DNA from: Microbacterium oleivorans
Lineage (GTDB): Bacteria > Actinomycetota > Actinomycetes > Actinomycetales > Microbacteriaceae
Direction: 5' to 3'
Assembly: GCF_013389665.1 (NCBI RefSeq)
Contig: NZ_CP058316.1
Span: 2,108,001 to 2,172,000 of the forward strand
DNA length: 64,000 nucleotides
In this document: piece after piece, positions 34,885 to 43,965 of the stretch
Position numbering within the stretch: position 1 is the first letter of the stretch
How the letters are laid out: each line of letters opens with the position of its first letter
Notes under the pieces: model-generated
Seen by the model: only the letters and a program-made list of their open reading frames with translations
What the model was told of the DNA's origin: nothing
The model's database searches: none
Translations under genes and position numbers: made by a program

Positions 34885-37191
34885 ATGGCGCGCGACCACG
34901 ATCAGCCGGAAGACCTGTACACCACCCCCATCACCCTGCCGGGGGCGGCGGGAGCCGACGGCGAGGACGGCGATCTCGAGGTCCCCGAGATCAGCTACGA
35001 CGAGCAGCGCTATCCCGCGCGCCCCCGTCGGCTGCGTCCTCGCGACCAGTTCCGCGGTGGCAGCGTGCGGCGCAACCGCACCGATCCGCGCACGGCCAAC
35101 GGCAGCAACCCCTCGTACGTCGAGTGGCTCGTCAGGCAGTCGATGCTCAAGGACGCCGACGTGCTGGCGCGTCAGCTGTCGGGGCAGCCGGCGATGTGGC
35201 GCAACCCCTACGCGCGCCCCGACGCGCGTCGCGCGATCGCGACGTCCGACGTCTGGTTCACGGCGTACCCCATCTCCCTCATCACGCGCCCGGGGCAGTC
35301 GTTCCTCGCATCGCTCGGCGATGACGAGCTCTGGTCGGTGTTCGAACGCATCGGCATCACGGCGATCCACACCGGACCGGTCAAGCGCGCCGGGGGCATC
35401 ACCGATTGGCGCGAGACGCCCAGCGTCGACGGCCACTTCGACCGCATCAGCACCTCGATCGACCCCGCGTTCGGCACCGAGGACGAGTTCCGGGCTCTCT
35501 GCGACGTCGCCGACGCCCACGGCGGCAGTGTGATCGACGACATCGTGCCGGGGCACACCGGCAAGGGCGCCGACTTCCGCCTCGCCGAGATGGGCTTCAA
35601 GGACTACCCGGGCATCTACCACATGGTCGACATCCCGCCGGAGGACTGGGGCCTGCTCCCCGAGGTGCCCGAGGGGTACGACAGCGTCAACCTCGACCCG
35701 GCGACCGAGCATGAGCTCGCCGAACGGGGCTACATCATCGGCGCACTGCAGCGCGTCATCTTCTACACCCCCGGCGTGAAGGAGACCAACTGGAGCGCCA
35801 CCGCACCGGTGCTCGGCCCCGACGGGGTCACGCGCCGCTGGGTGTACCTGCACTATTTCAAGCAGGGGCAGCCGTCGATCAACTGGCTCGACCCGACGTT
35901 CGCCGGCATGCGTCTGGTCATCGGCGACGCCCTGCACTCGCTGGGCGAGCTCGGCACGAGCGCGCTGCGCCTCGACGCGAACGGGTTCCTCGGGGTCGAG
36001 AAGAGCGCGGGCGGTCTCCCCGCCTGGTCGGAGGGCCACCCCCTCTCGCATGCGGCCAACCACATCATCGCGGGCATGGTGCGCAAGGTGGGCGGGTTCA
36101 CGTTCCAGGAGCTGAACCTCACCATCGAGGACATCCGCGACACCGGGGCCGTCGGCGCCGACCTCTCCTACGACTTCATCGGGCGGCCCGGTTACCACCA
36201 CGCCCTCGCCACGGGCCAGACGGAGTTCCTTCGGCTGGCGTTGACCTCGTCGCTCGAGCTCGGGGTGCACCCGGTGCAGCTGGTCCACGGAATGCAGAAC
36301 CACGACGAGCTCACCTACGAGCTCGTGCACTGGGCGACGCGCCACGGGGACGACGTCTACCGCTTCCGCGGGCGGGAGATCCCCGGTGCGCAGCTGGCCG
36401 AAGAGGTGCGCGCCGACCTCACCGAGCACCTGACCGGAACCGCCGACTACAACCGGGTCTTCACCCAGAACGGCATCGCCTGCACGACGACCTCGCTCAT
36501 CGCCGCGACCCGAGGCATCGCGCGGCTCGACGACGTCACCGACGACGACATCCCCGGCATCCGAGACGCGCATCTGCTCCTCAGCGCCTACAACGCCTGG
36601 CAGCCGGGCGTCTTCGCGCTGTCGGGATGGGATCTGCTCGGGATGCTCACGGTGCCGGCCGACGAGGTCGAGGACCTCATCTCGACCGGGGACACCCGGT
36701 GGATCGAGCGCGGAGCGCACGACCTGCTCGACGTCGACCCCTCGGCCACCCGGTCGGCGGCCGGGATGCCGCGCGGCCGGGCGCTCTACGGTCCGCTGCC
36801 CGCGCAGCTCGAGGACCCCGACTCGTTCGCGTCGCGCCTGTCGGGCATCCTCGACCTCCGACGCGAGCACGGCATCGCCTCGGCCTCCCAGGTCGACATC
36901 CCCGAGGTCGCGCACGCGGGCATGCTCGTGCTGGTGCACCGTCTCGACGACGGCGATCCGAGGGCGGATGCCGCGATGCAGGTGACCGTGCTGAACTTCT
37001 GCGCGGAGCCGACGGAGGGGACCGTCCGCTCGGAGCAGCTCGTCCCCCAGAGCGAGGTGACCGATGCCGCGACGGGTGAGACCATCGGTCGGGTCGACGA
37101 CCTGCAGAGCTTCAGCGTGTCGCTGCCCGCATACGGCGCGAAGTTCCTGGTGCTGACGGCCCCGCCCGCGCCGGACGAGCCGGAGGACTGA
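34885..37191 (+). CDS. treS: GH13 maltose alpha-D-glucosyltransferase (trehalose synthase)-like
   Basis: A 768-residue GH13 enzyme with a long, charged N-terminal extension (about 1-75) before the barrel. The four conserved regions are present in a diverged form: DDIVPGHTG (218-226), RLDANGFLG with nucleophile Asp364, FQEL with acid/base Glu409, and QNHDE with Asp474. This matches the rarer trehalose synthase type also known from rhizobia, not the common TreS with a fused kinase. The convergent maltokinase gene supports a role in trehalose-to-maltose conversion. The -10 box TAGCGT ends six bases before the ATG. Confidence 0.78.
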   Translation: MARDHDQPEDLYTTPITLPGAAGADGEDGDLEVPEISYDEQRYPARPRRLRPRDQFRGGSVRRNRTDPRTANGSNPSYVEWLVRQSMLKDADVLARQLSGQPAMWRNPYARPDARRAIATSDVWFTAYPISLITRPGQSFLASLGDDELWSVFERIGITAIHTGPVKRAGGITDWRETPSVDGHFDRISTSIDPAFGTEDEFRALCDVADAHGGSVIDDIVPGHTGKGADFRLAEMGFKDYPGIYHMVDIPPEDWGLLPEVPEGYDSVNLDPATEHELAERGYIIGALQRVIFYTPGVKETNWSATAPVLGPDGVTRRWVYLHYFKQGQPSINWLDPTFAGMRLVIGDALHSLGELGTSALRLDANGFLGVEKSAGGLPAWSEGHPLSHAANHIIAGMVRKVGGFTFQELNLTIEDIRDTGAVGADLSYDFIGRPGYHHALATGQTEFLRLALTSSLELGVHPVQLVHGMQNHDELTYELVHWATRHGDDVYRFRGREIPGAQLAEEVRADLTEHLTGTADYNRVFTQNGIACTTTSLIAATRGIARLDDVTDDDIPGIRDAHLLLSAYNAWQPGVFALSGWDLLGMLTVPADEVEDLISTGDTRWIERGAHDLLDVDPSATRSAAGMPRGRALYGPLPAQLEDPDSFASRLSGILDLRREHGIASASQVDIPEVAHAGMLVLVHRLDDGDPRADAAMQVTVLNFCAEPTEGTVRSEQLVPQSEVTDAATGETIGRVDDLQSFSVSLPAYGAKFLVLTAPPAPDEPED

Positions 37192-37230
37192 CCCGCCGTC
37201 CCCGCCGCATGGGCGCCTCGCGGGTCAGTC
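37186..37230. terminator. Bidirectional terminator between treS and mak
   Basis: GACTGACCCGC (37186-37196) pairs perfectly with GCGGGTCAGTC (37220-37230). The arms contain the stop codon of both convergent genes (TGA and its complement TCA). The loop is 23 bases. A shared bidirectional terminator is the simplest reading. Confidence 0.6.
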
Positions 37231-38466
37231 GAGCGCGGCGTCGATCCCGGCCAGCGGTACCGGCAGCCAGTCGGGGCGATTGCGCGCCTCGTAGATGGAC
37301 TCGTACACCGCCTTGTCGAGCACCAGGGCTCGGAGCAGGACGGGGTCGAGCTCGACCGAGCCCGGGGCCGACACGTAGGACTCCACGAAGGCCGCCCGGC
37401 AGGCATCCGCCCAGGCTCGCTGGTCCGGTCCGCTTCCGACGGCGCCGGCGTAGTCGAACGAGCGCAGCATGCCCGCGACATCCCGAGGGGCGAGATCGGG
37501 GATCGCACGTTCGGCCATCGGTCGGAGCGGCTCGCCCTCGAAGTCCACGATGCGCCATCCGCCGTGGGGCACGGCCAGGACCTGTCCGAGGTGCAGGTCG
37601 CCGTGGATGCGCTGCAGCCGCGGCCACGGCCGGTCGAGCGCCGCGCGGTACACGGCCTCGATCGCGGTGAGACGCTCGGCGACGGCCGGTACCTCGGACG
37701 CGGCGATCCGCAGGCGTCGTTGCCAGGCGTTCCCGGTGGCCGAGACCTGGTCGGGGGCGGCATCGCGCGTCTCCAGTGCGGCGCCCAACGCGCCGTGCAC
37801 GCCCGCGACGGCGACACCGAGGTCGCGGGCGGCCTCCGTGAAGTCGCGGCCCGCCGCGGCCGCCTCCAGCGCGACCGCCCAACCGTCGCGCACCCCGCGC
37901 AGGAACTCCTGCGCGAAGCCCAGAGTGCCCCGGGCGTCGCCGGTGTCGCGACCGATGTCGGGCCAGCCGGCATCCAGGCTGCCGAAGAACCTCGGCACGT
38001 AGGGCGACCCCGCATCGCTCAGCACGCGCTGAACCGTGACGTCGGGGTTCTCGCCGTGATGGAGGGTGCGGAACAGCTTGAGGATGATCGACGGCTCACC
38101 GTCGACGTCGTACACGATCGAGGTGTTGGACTGCTCGCCGGTGAGCACGCGCGAGCCGGTCACCCGGCCGACCTCGACCCCCATCTCGGCGAGCAGGCCG
38201 ATCGTGAACTCCGGACGCCGCGTCGCATCGACGAGGACCCCCTCGTCATCGCGGGTGACGATGTCGTCGCCGTCGGCCGGCGTGCTCACTCGGGCCAGCG
38301 GCACGTTGTACAGGGTGGGCAGGGAGCCCGCGTCGTCCATGAGGAGGTAGCGCACCGCCCCGGGGGCCGGCTGGGCGTCGAGGATCCGGAATCGGGGCTC
38401 GTGGCTCTTACCCGCGTACCACCGCTGTCGCACCACCCAGGCGCCGAGCTCATCTGTCAATCGCAC
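37225..38466 (-). CDS. mak: Maltokinase
   Basis: The 413-residue kinase phosphorylates maltose to maltose-1-phosphate, which GlgE uses for alpha-glucan. It has an N-terminal cap (about 1-100) and a phosphotransferase fold with Lys130 (IILKLF), the Brenner motif HGDLHLGQ (288-295) and the metal-binding VDFEG (307-311). The start is GTG. In many actinobacteria it is fused to or next to TreS; here it is convergent with a TreS-like gene. Confidence 0.9.
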   Translation of the reverse strand: MRLTDELGAWVVRQRWYAGKSHEPRFRILDAQPAPGAVRYLLMDDAGSLPTLYNVPLARVSTPADGDDIVTRDDEGVLVDATRRPEFTIGLLAEMGVEVGRVTGSRVLTGEQSNTSIVYDVDGEPSIILKLFRTLHHGENPDVTVQRVLSDAGSPYVPRFFGSLDAGWPDIGRDTGDARGTLGFAQEFLRGVRDGWAVALEAAAAGRDFTEAARDLGVAVAGVHGALGAALETRDAAPDQVSATGNAWQRRLRIAASEVPAVAERLTAIEAVYRAALDRPWPRLQRIHGDLHLGQVLAVPHGGWRIVDFEGEPLRPMAERAIPDLAPRDVAGMLRSFDYAGAVGSGPDQRAWADACRAAFVESYVSAPGSVELDPVLLRALVLDKAVYESIYEARNRPDWLPVPLAGIDAALD

Positions 38467-38557
38467 GGGTCCACCCTGGCGTGTCGCGGCATCCGAGGAA
38501 AAGGGCTGGACGTGCGCGCGCGAGAGGCGTACGGCGCAGCCGGTCGACGGCTCCCCG

Positions 38558-39286
38558 TTATCGGGGTGCCCCGGCCGGGCCGCTGGCGTCGTCGACGATC
38601 TCGCGGGCGACCTCGGAAAGCGGCCGGCGACTCGAACGCGCCTGGCTGCGCAGCCGGTGAAAGGCCTCGTCCATGTCGATCTTGTGGGTGTGGGCGAGGA
38701 CGCCCTTGGCCTGCTCGATGACGACGCGGCTGTCGAGCGCGTGCTGGAGTTGCCGGCGCGCGACGTCCGCCTCGCGGAACGCGCGCTCGTGCAGGATGCC
38801 GATCGTGGCGATATCGGCCAGGCCGCGGGCGGCGGCGGCGTCCTCGTCGCTCAGCGCCCCGGGGGTGTCACCGAAGAGGTTGAGGGATCCGATGACCTCG
38901 TCGCGCAGCTTCAACGGCATGGCGTGCATCCACCGGTAGCCCATGACCCCCGCGGCGGCGGCGAACTCCGGCCACCGTCGATGGATGGCGGCGATGTCCG
39001 CGACGGTCGCCGGCTCGCCGGTGCGATAGGCGTCGACGCAGGGTCCCTGGTCGGCATCGAGCTGCAGCAGGCTGATGAGCTGGCTGCGTTCGCTCGTCGA
39101 CGCGACGACCTCGAGCGACCCGTCCGCGGAGGGGAGCAGAATGCCGGCGTCGGCCGCGTCGAAGATCTGCGCGGATCGCGAAACCAGCCGGTAGAGGAGC
39201 TCGACGACGTCGTACCCGCCGACCAGCGTGTCGGCCAGCTCGACGAATGTGTCGACGAGGTCCTTCTCGCGGCTTGTCCTAGACAT
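38558..39286 (-). CDS. GAF-ANTAR transcription antiterminator
   Basis: The 242-residue protein has a GAF domain (about 10-160, with QLISLLQLDADQGPCVDAY) and an ANTAR domain (about 175-232, ALDSRVVIEQAKGVLAHTHK). ANTAR proteins bind paired hexanucleotide-loop hairpins in RNA and prevent termination. It lies 29 bp downstream of another GAF-ANTAR gene. The signal sensed by the GAF domain is unknown; RNA targets were not found in the window. Confidence 0.9.
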   Translation of the reverse strand: MSRTSREKDLVDTFVELADTLVGGYDVVELLYRLVSRSAQIFDAADAGILLPSADGSLEVVASTSERSQLISLLQLDADQGPCVDAYRTGEPATVADIAAIHRRWPEFAAAAGVMGYRWMHAMPLKLRDEVIGSLNLFGDTPGALSDEDAAAARGLADIATIGILHERAFREADVARRQLQHALDSRVVIEQAKGVLAHTHKIDMDEAFHRLRSQARSSRRPLSEVAREIVDDASGPAGAPR

Positions 39287-39315
39287 GTCTGAAACCTACT
39301 TCGATCTCGGTCGGA

Positions 39316-39960
39316 TCACACCGAGAAATCCAACTCGCGTGCGATGAGGGACTCCGCCACCTCGCGGACCGATCGGCCGGTCGCGAACGCGTGGGCGCGG
39401 ATGATGAGGAGTGCATCCTCGGGTGTGACGCGCAGCTGGGCGCACACCATGCCGGTGGCCTGGTGGACGAACCGGCGGGCCGACGCGCCCGTGCCCGGCT
39501 CGGTCTCGATGAGGGCCATCGCGTCGCGCAGGATGGTGAGGGCGGCGGCGTCCGCCATGACCGACGCCAGCGCCACGTCTCGAGCTGTGAGGGCGTCGCG
39601 CCGGGCGGCGTACAGGTCGACGACGCCCACGTCCACGGCGCCCACCGACATCGGGAACGCGTAGGCGGAGGCGACCCCCGCCGCCGCGGCTGCGGTGGTC
39701 AGCATGGGCCATTCCGCGTCCGGATCGCGCTGCAGGTCACGGACGAGCACGGGCGATCGGGAGGATCGCGCCCGCCACGACGGGCCCACCCCGGAATCCA
39801 GCTGGATCTCGTCGAGCGTCGCCGCCACCCCGTCGCTCGCGCACACGGTCTCGACGTCGAAAGGATCGCCCAGGGTCGAGATGGCGGCGTGGTCGACGGG
39901 CAGCGCGGTGATGAAGCGGGCACACAGAGACACGGACGGGGATGAATCTCGAGAGGGCAT
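39316..39960 (-). CDS. GAF-ANTAR transcription antiterminator
   Basis: The 214-residue protein combines a GAF domain (about 10-140) with an ANTAR helix bundle (about 150-205, FVHQATGMVCAQLRVTPEDALLIIRAHAFA). ATG 39960 is preferred over a longer start at 40041 because AGGAG lies eight bases upstream. It is the first gene of a pair with the similar gene at 39286, so the two may act together. The ligand is unknown. Confidence 0.88.
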   Translation of the reverse strand: MPSRDSSPSVSLCARFITALPVDHAAISTLGDPFDVETVCASDGVAATLDEIQLDSGVGPSWRARSSRSPVLVRDLQRDPDAEWPMLTTAAAAAGVASAYAFPMSVGAVDVGVVDLYAARRDALTARDVALASVMADAAALTILRDAMALIETEPGTGASARRFVHQATGMVCAQLRVTPEDALLIIRAHAFATGRSVREVAESLIARELDFSV

Positions 39961-40136
39961 TTTGCTCCTGACCTGGCCGTGGGTACAGCGGTCCAGGTCG
40001 GGGAACGCCAGGGTCAGCATATCGCCTGGAAGCGATCTCACGGTTCACGCGGGTTGCGTCGCTTCGCGGGACGGCAATAGCGTATGGGCACGTTGCCCCC
40101 AGTCCCCGGACGACGATCGATGATCGACGCTGCCGG

Positions 40137-40382
40137 ATGGGACGTGAGATGGGCGCTCTGTGGCCGAGGAACGACGACGGTGCGACCTGGCGGCTGTCGG
40201 AACCCGGGATGTACGTCGGGACGGCGGGGTCGGTCACGCTCGGGTACGTGATCGACGTGTCCGACGGCTTCGTGGCGTTCGACGCGGATGCTCGCCCCGT
40301 CGCACGGTGCCGATCGCTGCGTGCGGCCAAGCGGGCGGTGTGCGCCGCGGGGGCGCGTTCGCTCGCGCGGGTCGACCGGTAG
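40137..40382 (+). CDS. Small hypothetical protein
   Basis: An 81-residue protein (a later ATG at 40149 is possible). It contains MYVGTAGSVTLGYVIDVSDGFVAF-like beta strands and a final helix LRAAKRAVCAAGA. It shares a pattern of W, G-x-VG, GY and A-x-D residues with the protein at 41975-42253, so the two are probably distant relatives. Function unknown. Confidence 0.6.
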   Translation: MGREMGALWPRNDDGATWRLSEPGMYVGTAGSVTLGYVIDVSDGFVAFDADARPVARCRSLRAAKRAVCAAGARSLARVDR

Positions 40383-40600
40383 CGGGCGCCGCGGCGGGGA
40401 CAGGACGGAGCTGCGGACCTTGCGGATTCCTTGAGGCGGCTCGGTGCGGGCGTTGGGGATTCCTTGCGCCGAAGCGCCGATGATCGGATCACACCCGGCC
40501 CCCGGGACGTTGCCCGAACGGCGTCTCGGCGGCCGGGTGCCTTCGTCACCGGAACCGTCGCGCGTTGGCCGGCGGCCCGGGATGCTGGCAGGATGCGCGT

Positions 40601-40999
40601 GTGTCGACCCCGCCGCGCATCGGGCCGCTCGCGCAGCTGGCCCTCGCCGACCTCGCCATGATCCTGCAGTCTCCGCGCGCGGGCCACGGGATCGAGGTCT
40701 GGATCCGCGTGCATGCGCGCCGGGCTCGCCGCCGGGAGCTCCAGATCGTCCTCGCGCTCGCGGTCGCCGTCGGCGACCGCCGCGCGCAGGCGAACGAGGC
40801 CCCCGCCTCCGGGGTGTGGCGGCCCGAGGCGGATGCAGCGTCGCCGAGCGCGACGCTGCTCGGCGAGCGGCTCGTGGCCGCATGTCTCAACGACGATGCG
40901 GCCACGGCATCCGCCCTCGCCGCCGCGTGGGCGCGGTGGGAGCCCGAGGCGCGCGGTGAGGTGCTGCGCGTGCTCATCCGGCTCCTCGCGCCGCGGTGA
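40601..40999 (+). CDS. Hypothetical helical protein
   Basis: A 132-residue protein from the GTG at 40601, which lies six bases after a CAGGAT -10 box; an earlier ATG at 40565 would precede the box. The product is rich in Ala/Arg and predicted mostly helical (ALADLAMILQSPRAGHGIEV, ELQIVLALAVAVGDRRAQ). No family was recognised and no partner gene is evident. The 218 bp gap before it holds no gene. Confidence 0.5.
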   Translation: MSTPPRIGPLAQLALADLAMILQSPRAGHGIEVWIRVHARRARRRELQIVLALAVAVGDRRAQANEAPASGVWRPEADAASPSATLLGERLVAACLNDDAATASALAAAWARWEPEARGEVLRVLIRLLAPR

Positions 41000-41107
41000 G
41001 CGGGTGATCCCGACTGCCTGCGCCGCACCGCCACGACGGGGTTGAGTGCAAACGTCGCGTCGCGCAAGTGCCTCGGCTTTCCCGCCCGGTCGGCCTACCG
41101 TCGAAGC

Positions 41108-41470
41108 ATGAGCGACCAGACGATCCCCACGCCCGACGAGCCGACCTTCCCCGCGCCCGCGGAGCCGACCGTTCCGACGCCGACCGAGCCCACCGCCCCG
41201 GCGCCCGGCGAGCCCGCGGCGCCCACACCCCCCGTCGGAGACGCCGGCGAAACGCTCGGCGGCACCGAGGGAGGCGGTCCCGGTTCTGCCGTGAAGGACC
41301 CGGACGACTGGGTGACCGGCGATGAGCCCATGACGGGTCCGCAGCGCAGCTACCTCGACACGCTCGCCCGCGAGGCCGGCGAGGAGCTTCCCGCGAGCCT
41401 GACGAAGGCCGAGGCGTCCGAGCAGATCGACCGGTTGCAGAATGCGACCGGGCGCGGCGAATCGCAGTAG
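41108..41470 (+). CDS. DUF3072-like protein with Pro-rich N terminus
   Basis: The 120-residue protein has a repetitive Pro/Thr/Glu segment (about 5-45, EPTxPxP repeats) and a C-terminal DUF3072-type domain (about 65-110: WVTGDEPMTGPQRSYLDTLA, ASLTKAEASEQIDRLQ). The domain is frequent in actinobacteria and has no known role. The -10 box TACCGT ends six bases before the ATG. It is convergent with the BLUF gene. Confidence 0.85.
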   Translation: MSDQTIPTPDEPTFPAPAEPTVPTPTEPTAPAPGEPAAPTPPVGDAGETLGGTEGGGPGSAVKDPDDWVTGDEPMTGPQRSYLDTLAREAGEELPASLTKAEASEQIDRLQNATGRGESQ

Positions 41471-41491
41471 ACCACCACGCTCTCGGAGCGG

Positions 41492-41533
41492 AGCAGAACG
41501 CGGATGCCGGTCAGTCGGCGTCCGCGTTCTGCT
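41492..41533. terminator. Bidirectional terminator, 13-bp stem
   Basis: AGCAGAACGCGGA (41492-41504) pairs perfectly with TCCGCGTTCTGCT (41521-41533) around 16 bases. It lies between convergent genes; the right arm is inside the last codons of the BLUF gene. Confidence 0.65.
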
Positions 41534-41978
41534 GTGCGCGGCGAGACTTGACGCGGAACCAGAAGCTCAGCTCCCGGGCGGCGCGAAGCGTGGCGCTCGG
41601 ATCGCCGGAGTTCTCGAGGTCGTCGAACGTGTCGCGGAACCCCTCCGGTGCCGCCCCCGTGGTCTCGGTGATCGGCTGGTAGCCCATCGTCCAGTCGCTG
41701 AACTCCCGGCGACCGATGGGCTGCTCGATGAGCACGCGCATGTCGGCGTGCCGGGGGTCGGCGGCGATCGTGGCGAGCAGGTCGCGCACGGTCTGCTCGG
41801 GCCCTTCCAGCACCTGCACGAACCGGCCGCCGCGATACAGCAGCATCCCGGTCAGGTCTTTCCGCGCGTTCGATGCGCGGCTCTGCGCGAGCAGGTCACG
41901 CAGCTCGTCGTCGCCGAACGGGGCACGGGCGTTGCTCGTGTAGAGCACCGACAGCAGGTCGTCGTGCGTCGTGGTCAT
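41511..41978 (-). CDS. BLUF-domain blue-light photoreceptor
   Basis: A 155-residue single-domain BLUF protein that binds FAD. All key residues of AppA-type BLUF are conserved at constant offset: Tyr13, Asn37, Gln55, Trp96 and Met98 (AppA Tyr21, Asn45, Gln63, Trp104, Met106). After the domain there is only a short helical tail rich in Arg, so signalling must go through a partner. Its ATG overlaps the stop of the small protein gene upstream (ATGA). Confidence 0.95.
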   Translation of the reverse strand: MTTTHDDLLSVLYTSNARAPFGDDELRDLLAQSRASNARKDLTGMLLYRGGRFVQVLEGPEQTVRDLLATIAADPRHADMRVLIEQPIGRREFSDWTMGYQPITETTGAAPEGFRDTFDDLENSGDPSATLRAARELSFWFRVKSRRAQQNADAD

Positions 41979-42253
41979 CGGACCTCCCGGAGTTCGATGG
42001 GCGGCTCATCCGCGGCGCCGCGCGCGGGTGGTGTGGCCAACGCCCGCATGGCGGCGGTGAGCTCGACGAAGGTTCCGGCCGACTGCGAACGCGAGTCGTA
42101 GGCCTCGTAGCGCCCGTCGGGCAGGCGGTCGATGTAGCCCACGAAGTCGCCGTCACGGCTGCCGACGTGGAATCCGTCCTCGACCCGCGCCCAGACGACC
42201 CCGGTGCCGGGGCGCGGCCGGCGCGGTGCGCTCGTGCTGTCTGCGGGGATCAT
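41975..42253 (-). CDS. Small hypothetical protein in BLUF operon
   Basis: A 92-residue protein with VVWARVEDGFHVGSRDGDF, GYIDRLPDGRYEAYDSRSQ and a closing helix. The pattern resembles the product at 40137-40382. Start and stop both overlap neighbours by four bases (ATGA), so it is translationally coupled between a membrane protein and the BLUF receptor. It may be a signalling partner of BLUF; that is inference. Confidence 0.72.
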   Translation of the reverse strand: MIPADSTSAPRRPRPGTGVVWARVEDGFHVGSRDGDFVGYIDRLPDGRYEAYDSRSQSAGTFVELTAAMRALATPPARGAADEPPIELREVR

Positions 42254-42606
42254 CGGGCGGGCGCGGCGCGCGGGATCCAGATCAGGGCGCCCGCGGCGAG
42301 GAAGACCGCGGCCCCGATCACATGGGCGACGAACCAGACGGGATCCTCCAACGCGAACGGGTACACCGGATTCCACAGGACGGCGACGGCGACCATGGGC
42401 ACCGCCCACCACCACTGCTTCGCCTGCACCGCGAACCAGGCGACGATGAGGGCGAGGATCGCGACGATGAACGCGACGACGCCCGCGAACTCGCCGCCGA
42501 CGAGAGGGAGTCCCGCCACGAGGGCGGCCGATCCGAGGATGCCGGGCGCGAGCGCGTTGCGCTGGCGCACGGCCGGGGCGGCCGGGCGGACGGTTCTGGA
42601 GGCCAT
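42250..42606 (-). CDS. Small integral membrane protein (DUF6804-like)
   Basis: A 118-residue protein with four predicted spans (about 18-37, 42-60, 65-82, 92-112) and the motif AVLWNPVYPF typical of a small membrane family seen in Microbacteriaceae. It is the first gene of a three-gene operon with the small protein and the BLUF receptor. Function unknown. Confidence 0.75.
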   Translation of the reverse strand: MASRTVRPAAPAVRQRNALAPGILGSAALVAGLPLVGGEFAGVVAFIVAILALIVAWFAVQAKQWWWAVPMVAVAVLWNPVYPFALEDPVWFVAHVIGAAVFLAAGALIWIPRAAPAR

Positions 42607-42668
42607 GAGGACGTTCCTGTCGGGGGAGGTCGGCGCCGATCACCCGGCGCTGCTCCGATCGTACGAGG

Positions 42669-43877
42669 TCAGAGCCGGTCGGGCCGGGTGCTTGACGTGG
42701 ACCCGACGGCGCTCATCGTCGCGACGGGGTCGTCGAGCAGCCGGGCGAAGGCGGTCTCGGCCGCTCCGACGAGCAGACGGTCGTCGCCGAGCTCGGCGCT
42801 GCGCACGAGCGGGGCCGAGCCCGCGATCGTCTGGCGGGCGACCGCGGCGCCGAAGCCGTCGGGGTCGATCTCGACGAGCGTCGCGAGGAATCCGCCGAGG
42901 ACGACGACGGCCGGATCGAGGACGTTGACGGCGCCGGCCACGGCCGACGCGAGGACGCGACGCTGCCGGTGGACCTCCTCGAGGGCGGCGGGATTGACGG
43001 ATGCGCCGAGGGCGCTGCGCAGCTCGTCGTCGTCGGCGGCCGGCAGTCCGAGCGCGGCGACGAGACGGTGGCGGCTGACCTCGTCCTCGAGGGCCGCACG
43101 CTCGCCCGAACGGCGGTCGGCCGCGTCCTCGAAGACGGCGGGGTTGTGCCCGAACTCGCCCGCGAGCCCGCGGGCGCCCCCGACGAGGACATCGCCGACG
43201 ACGAGACCGCCGCCGATGCCGCTCGCGCCGCCGTTGAGGTAGACGACGTCGGTCTCGCCGCGCGCAGCGCCGAAGAGGTACTCGGCGTGCGCCCCGTAGG
43301 AGGCGTCATTGCCGACGGTCGTGGCGATCCCGGTGGCGGTGCCGACGAGATCGGCGAGCGGGGCGTCTGTCCAGCGCAGGTGCGGGGCGTGGACCACCCG
43401 GCCCGCGGCGGGGTGGACGAGACCGGGCACGGCGACGCCGATGCCGACGACGGATGCCGCGGCGAGCTCGCTCCCGCGCCACTCCCGCACCGTCGCCGCG
43501 ACGAGGAGCGCCAGCTCGTCCGGAGCGATGAGGCCCGTGGACGGCACGCGCCGGCGAGCCCGGACGCTGCGGTCCAGTCCCACGGCCGCGACGGTGACGG
43601 CATCCACCTCGGGGTTCACGGCGACGGCGACGACGTCTGCGTGCGCGGTGATGACGGGGGAGGGGCGGCCGATGCGTCCCTCGGCGGCACCGGCGGTCTC
43701 GGTGACGAGGCCGAGACGGGTGAGTTCGGCCGTGAGGGCGCCGATGGTCGAGCGGTTGAGGCCGAGGTCGGCGGTGAGCGCGGCTCGAGAGAGCGGTCCG
43801 TCGCGGTGCACCGCGACGAGGGTGCGGGCCAGGTTGGCGCGCCGGACGAGTTCAGCGGTCCCGGGCGCGATGCTCAC
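42669..43877 (-). CDS. xylR: ROK-family repressor, probable XylR
   Basis: The 402-residue protein has an N-terminal winged helix-turn-helix (about 12-65, LSRAALTADLGLNRSTIGAL) and a ROK domain with GIGVAVPGLV and YLNGGASGIGGGLVV. The usual ROK zinc motif with three cysteines after GEFGH is absent (GEFGHNPAVFED...). It is divergent from xylA and an inverted repeat lies in the 88 bp between them, so it very likely represses the xylose genes. Confidence 0.9.
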   Translation of the reverse strand: MSIAPGTAELVRRANLARTLVAVHRDGPLSRAALTADLGLNRSTIGALTAELTRLGLVTETAGAAEGRIGRPSPVITAHADVVAVAVNPEVDAVTVAAVGLDRSVRARRRVPSTGLIAPDELALLVAATVREWRGSELAAASVVGIGVAVPGLVHPAAGRVVHAPHLRWTDAPLADLVGTATGIATTVGNDASYGAHAEYLFGAARGETDVVYLNGGASGIGGGLVVGDVLVGGARGLAGEFGHNPAVFEDAADRRSGERAALEDEVSRHRLVAALGLPAADDDELRSALGASVNPAALEEVHRQRRVLASAVAGAVNVLDPAVVVLGGFLATLVEIDPDGFGAAVARQTIAGSAPLVRSAELGDDRLLVGAAETAFARLLDDPVATMSAVGSTSSTRPDRL

Positions 43878-43900
43878 GTCGACAGCCTAGGAGAAACAGG

Positions 43901-43933
43901 TTTGTTGACGTACGAGACAAATAGTCATAACCT
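43901..43933 (+). promoter_or_regulatory. xylA promoter and XylR operator
   Basis: TTTGT (43901-43905) and ACAAA (43917-43921) form an inverted repeat around 11 bases, as in XylR sites. A -35 box TTGACG (43905-43910) lies within it, and TAACCT (43928-43933) follows at 17 bp as -10. Repressor bound here would block polymerase. Confidence 0.6.
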
Positions 43934-43965
43934 GAGCGGGCAGCAATCGACGCGAAGGAGCACGC

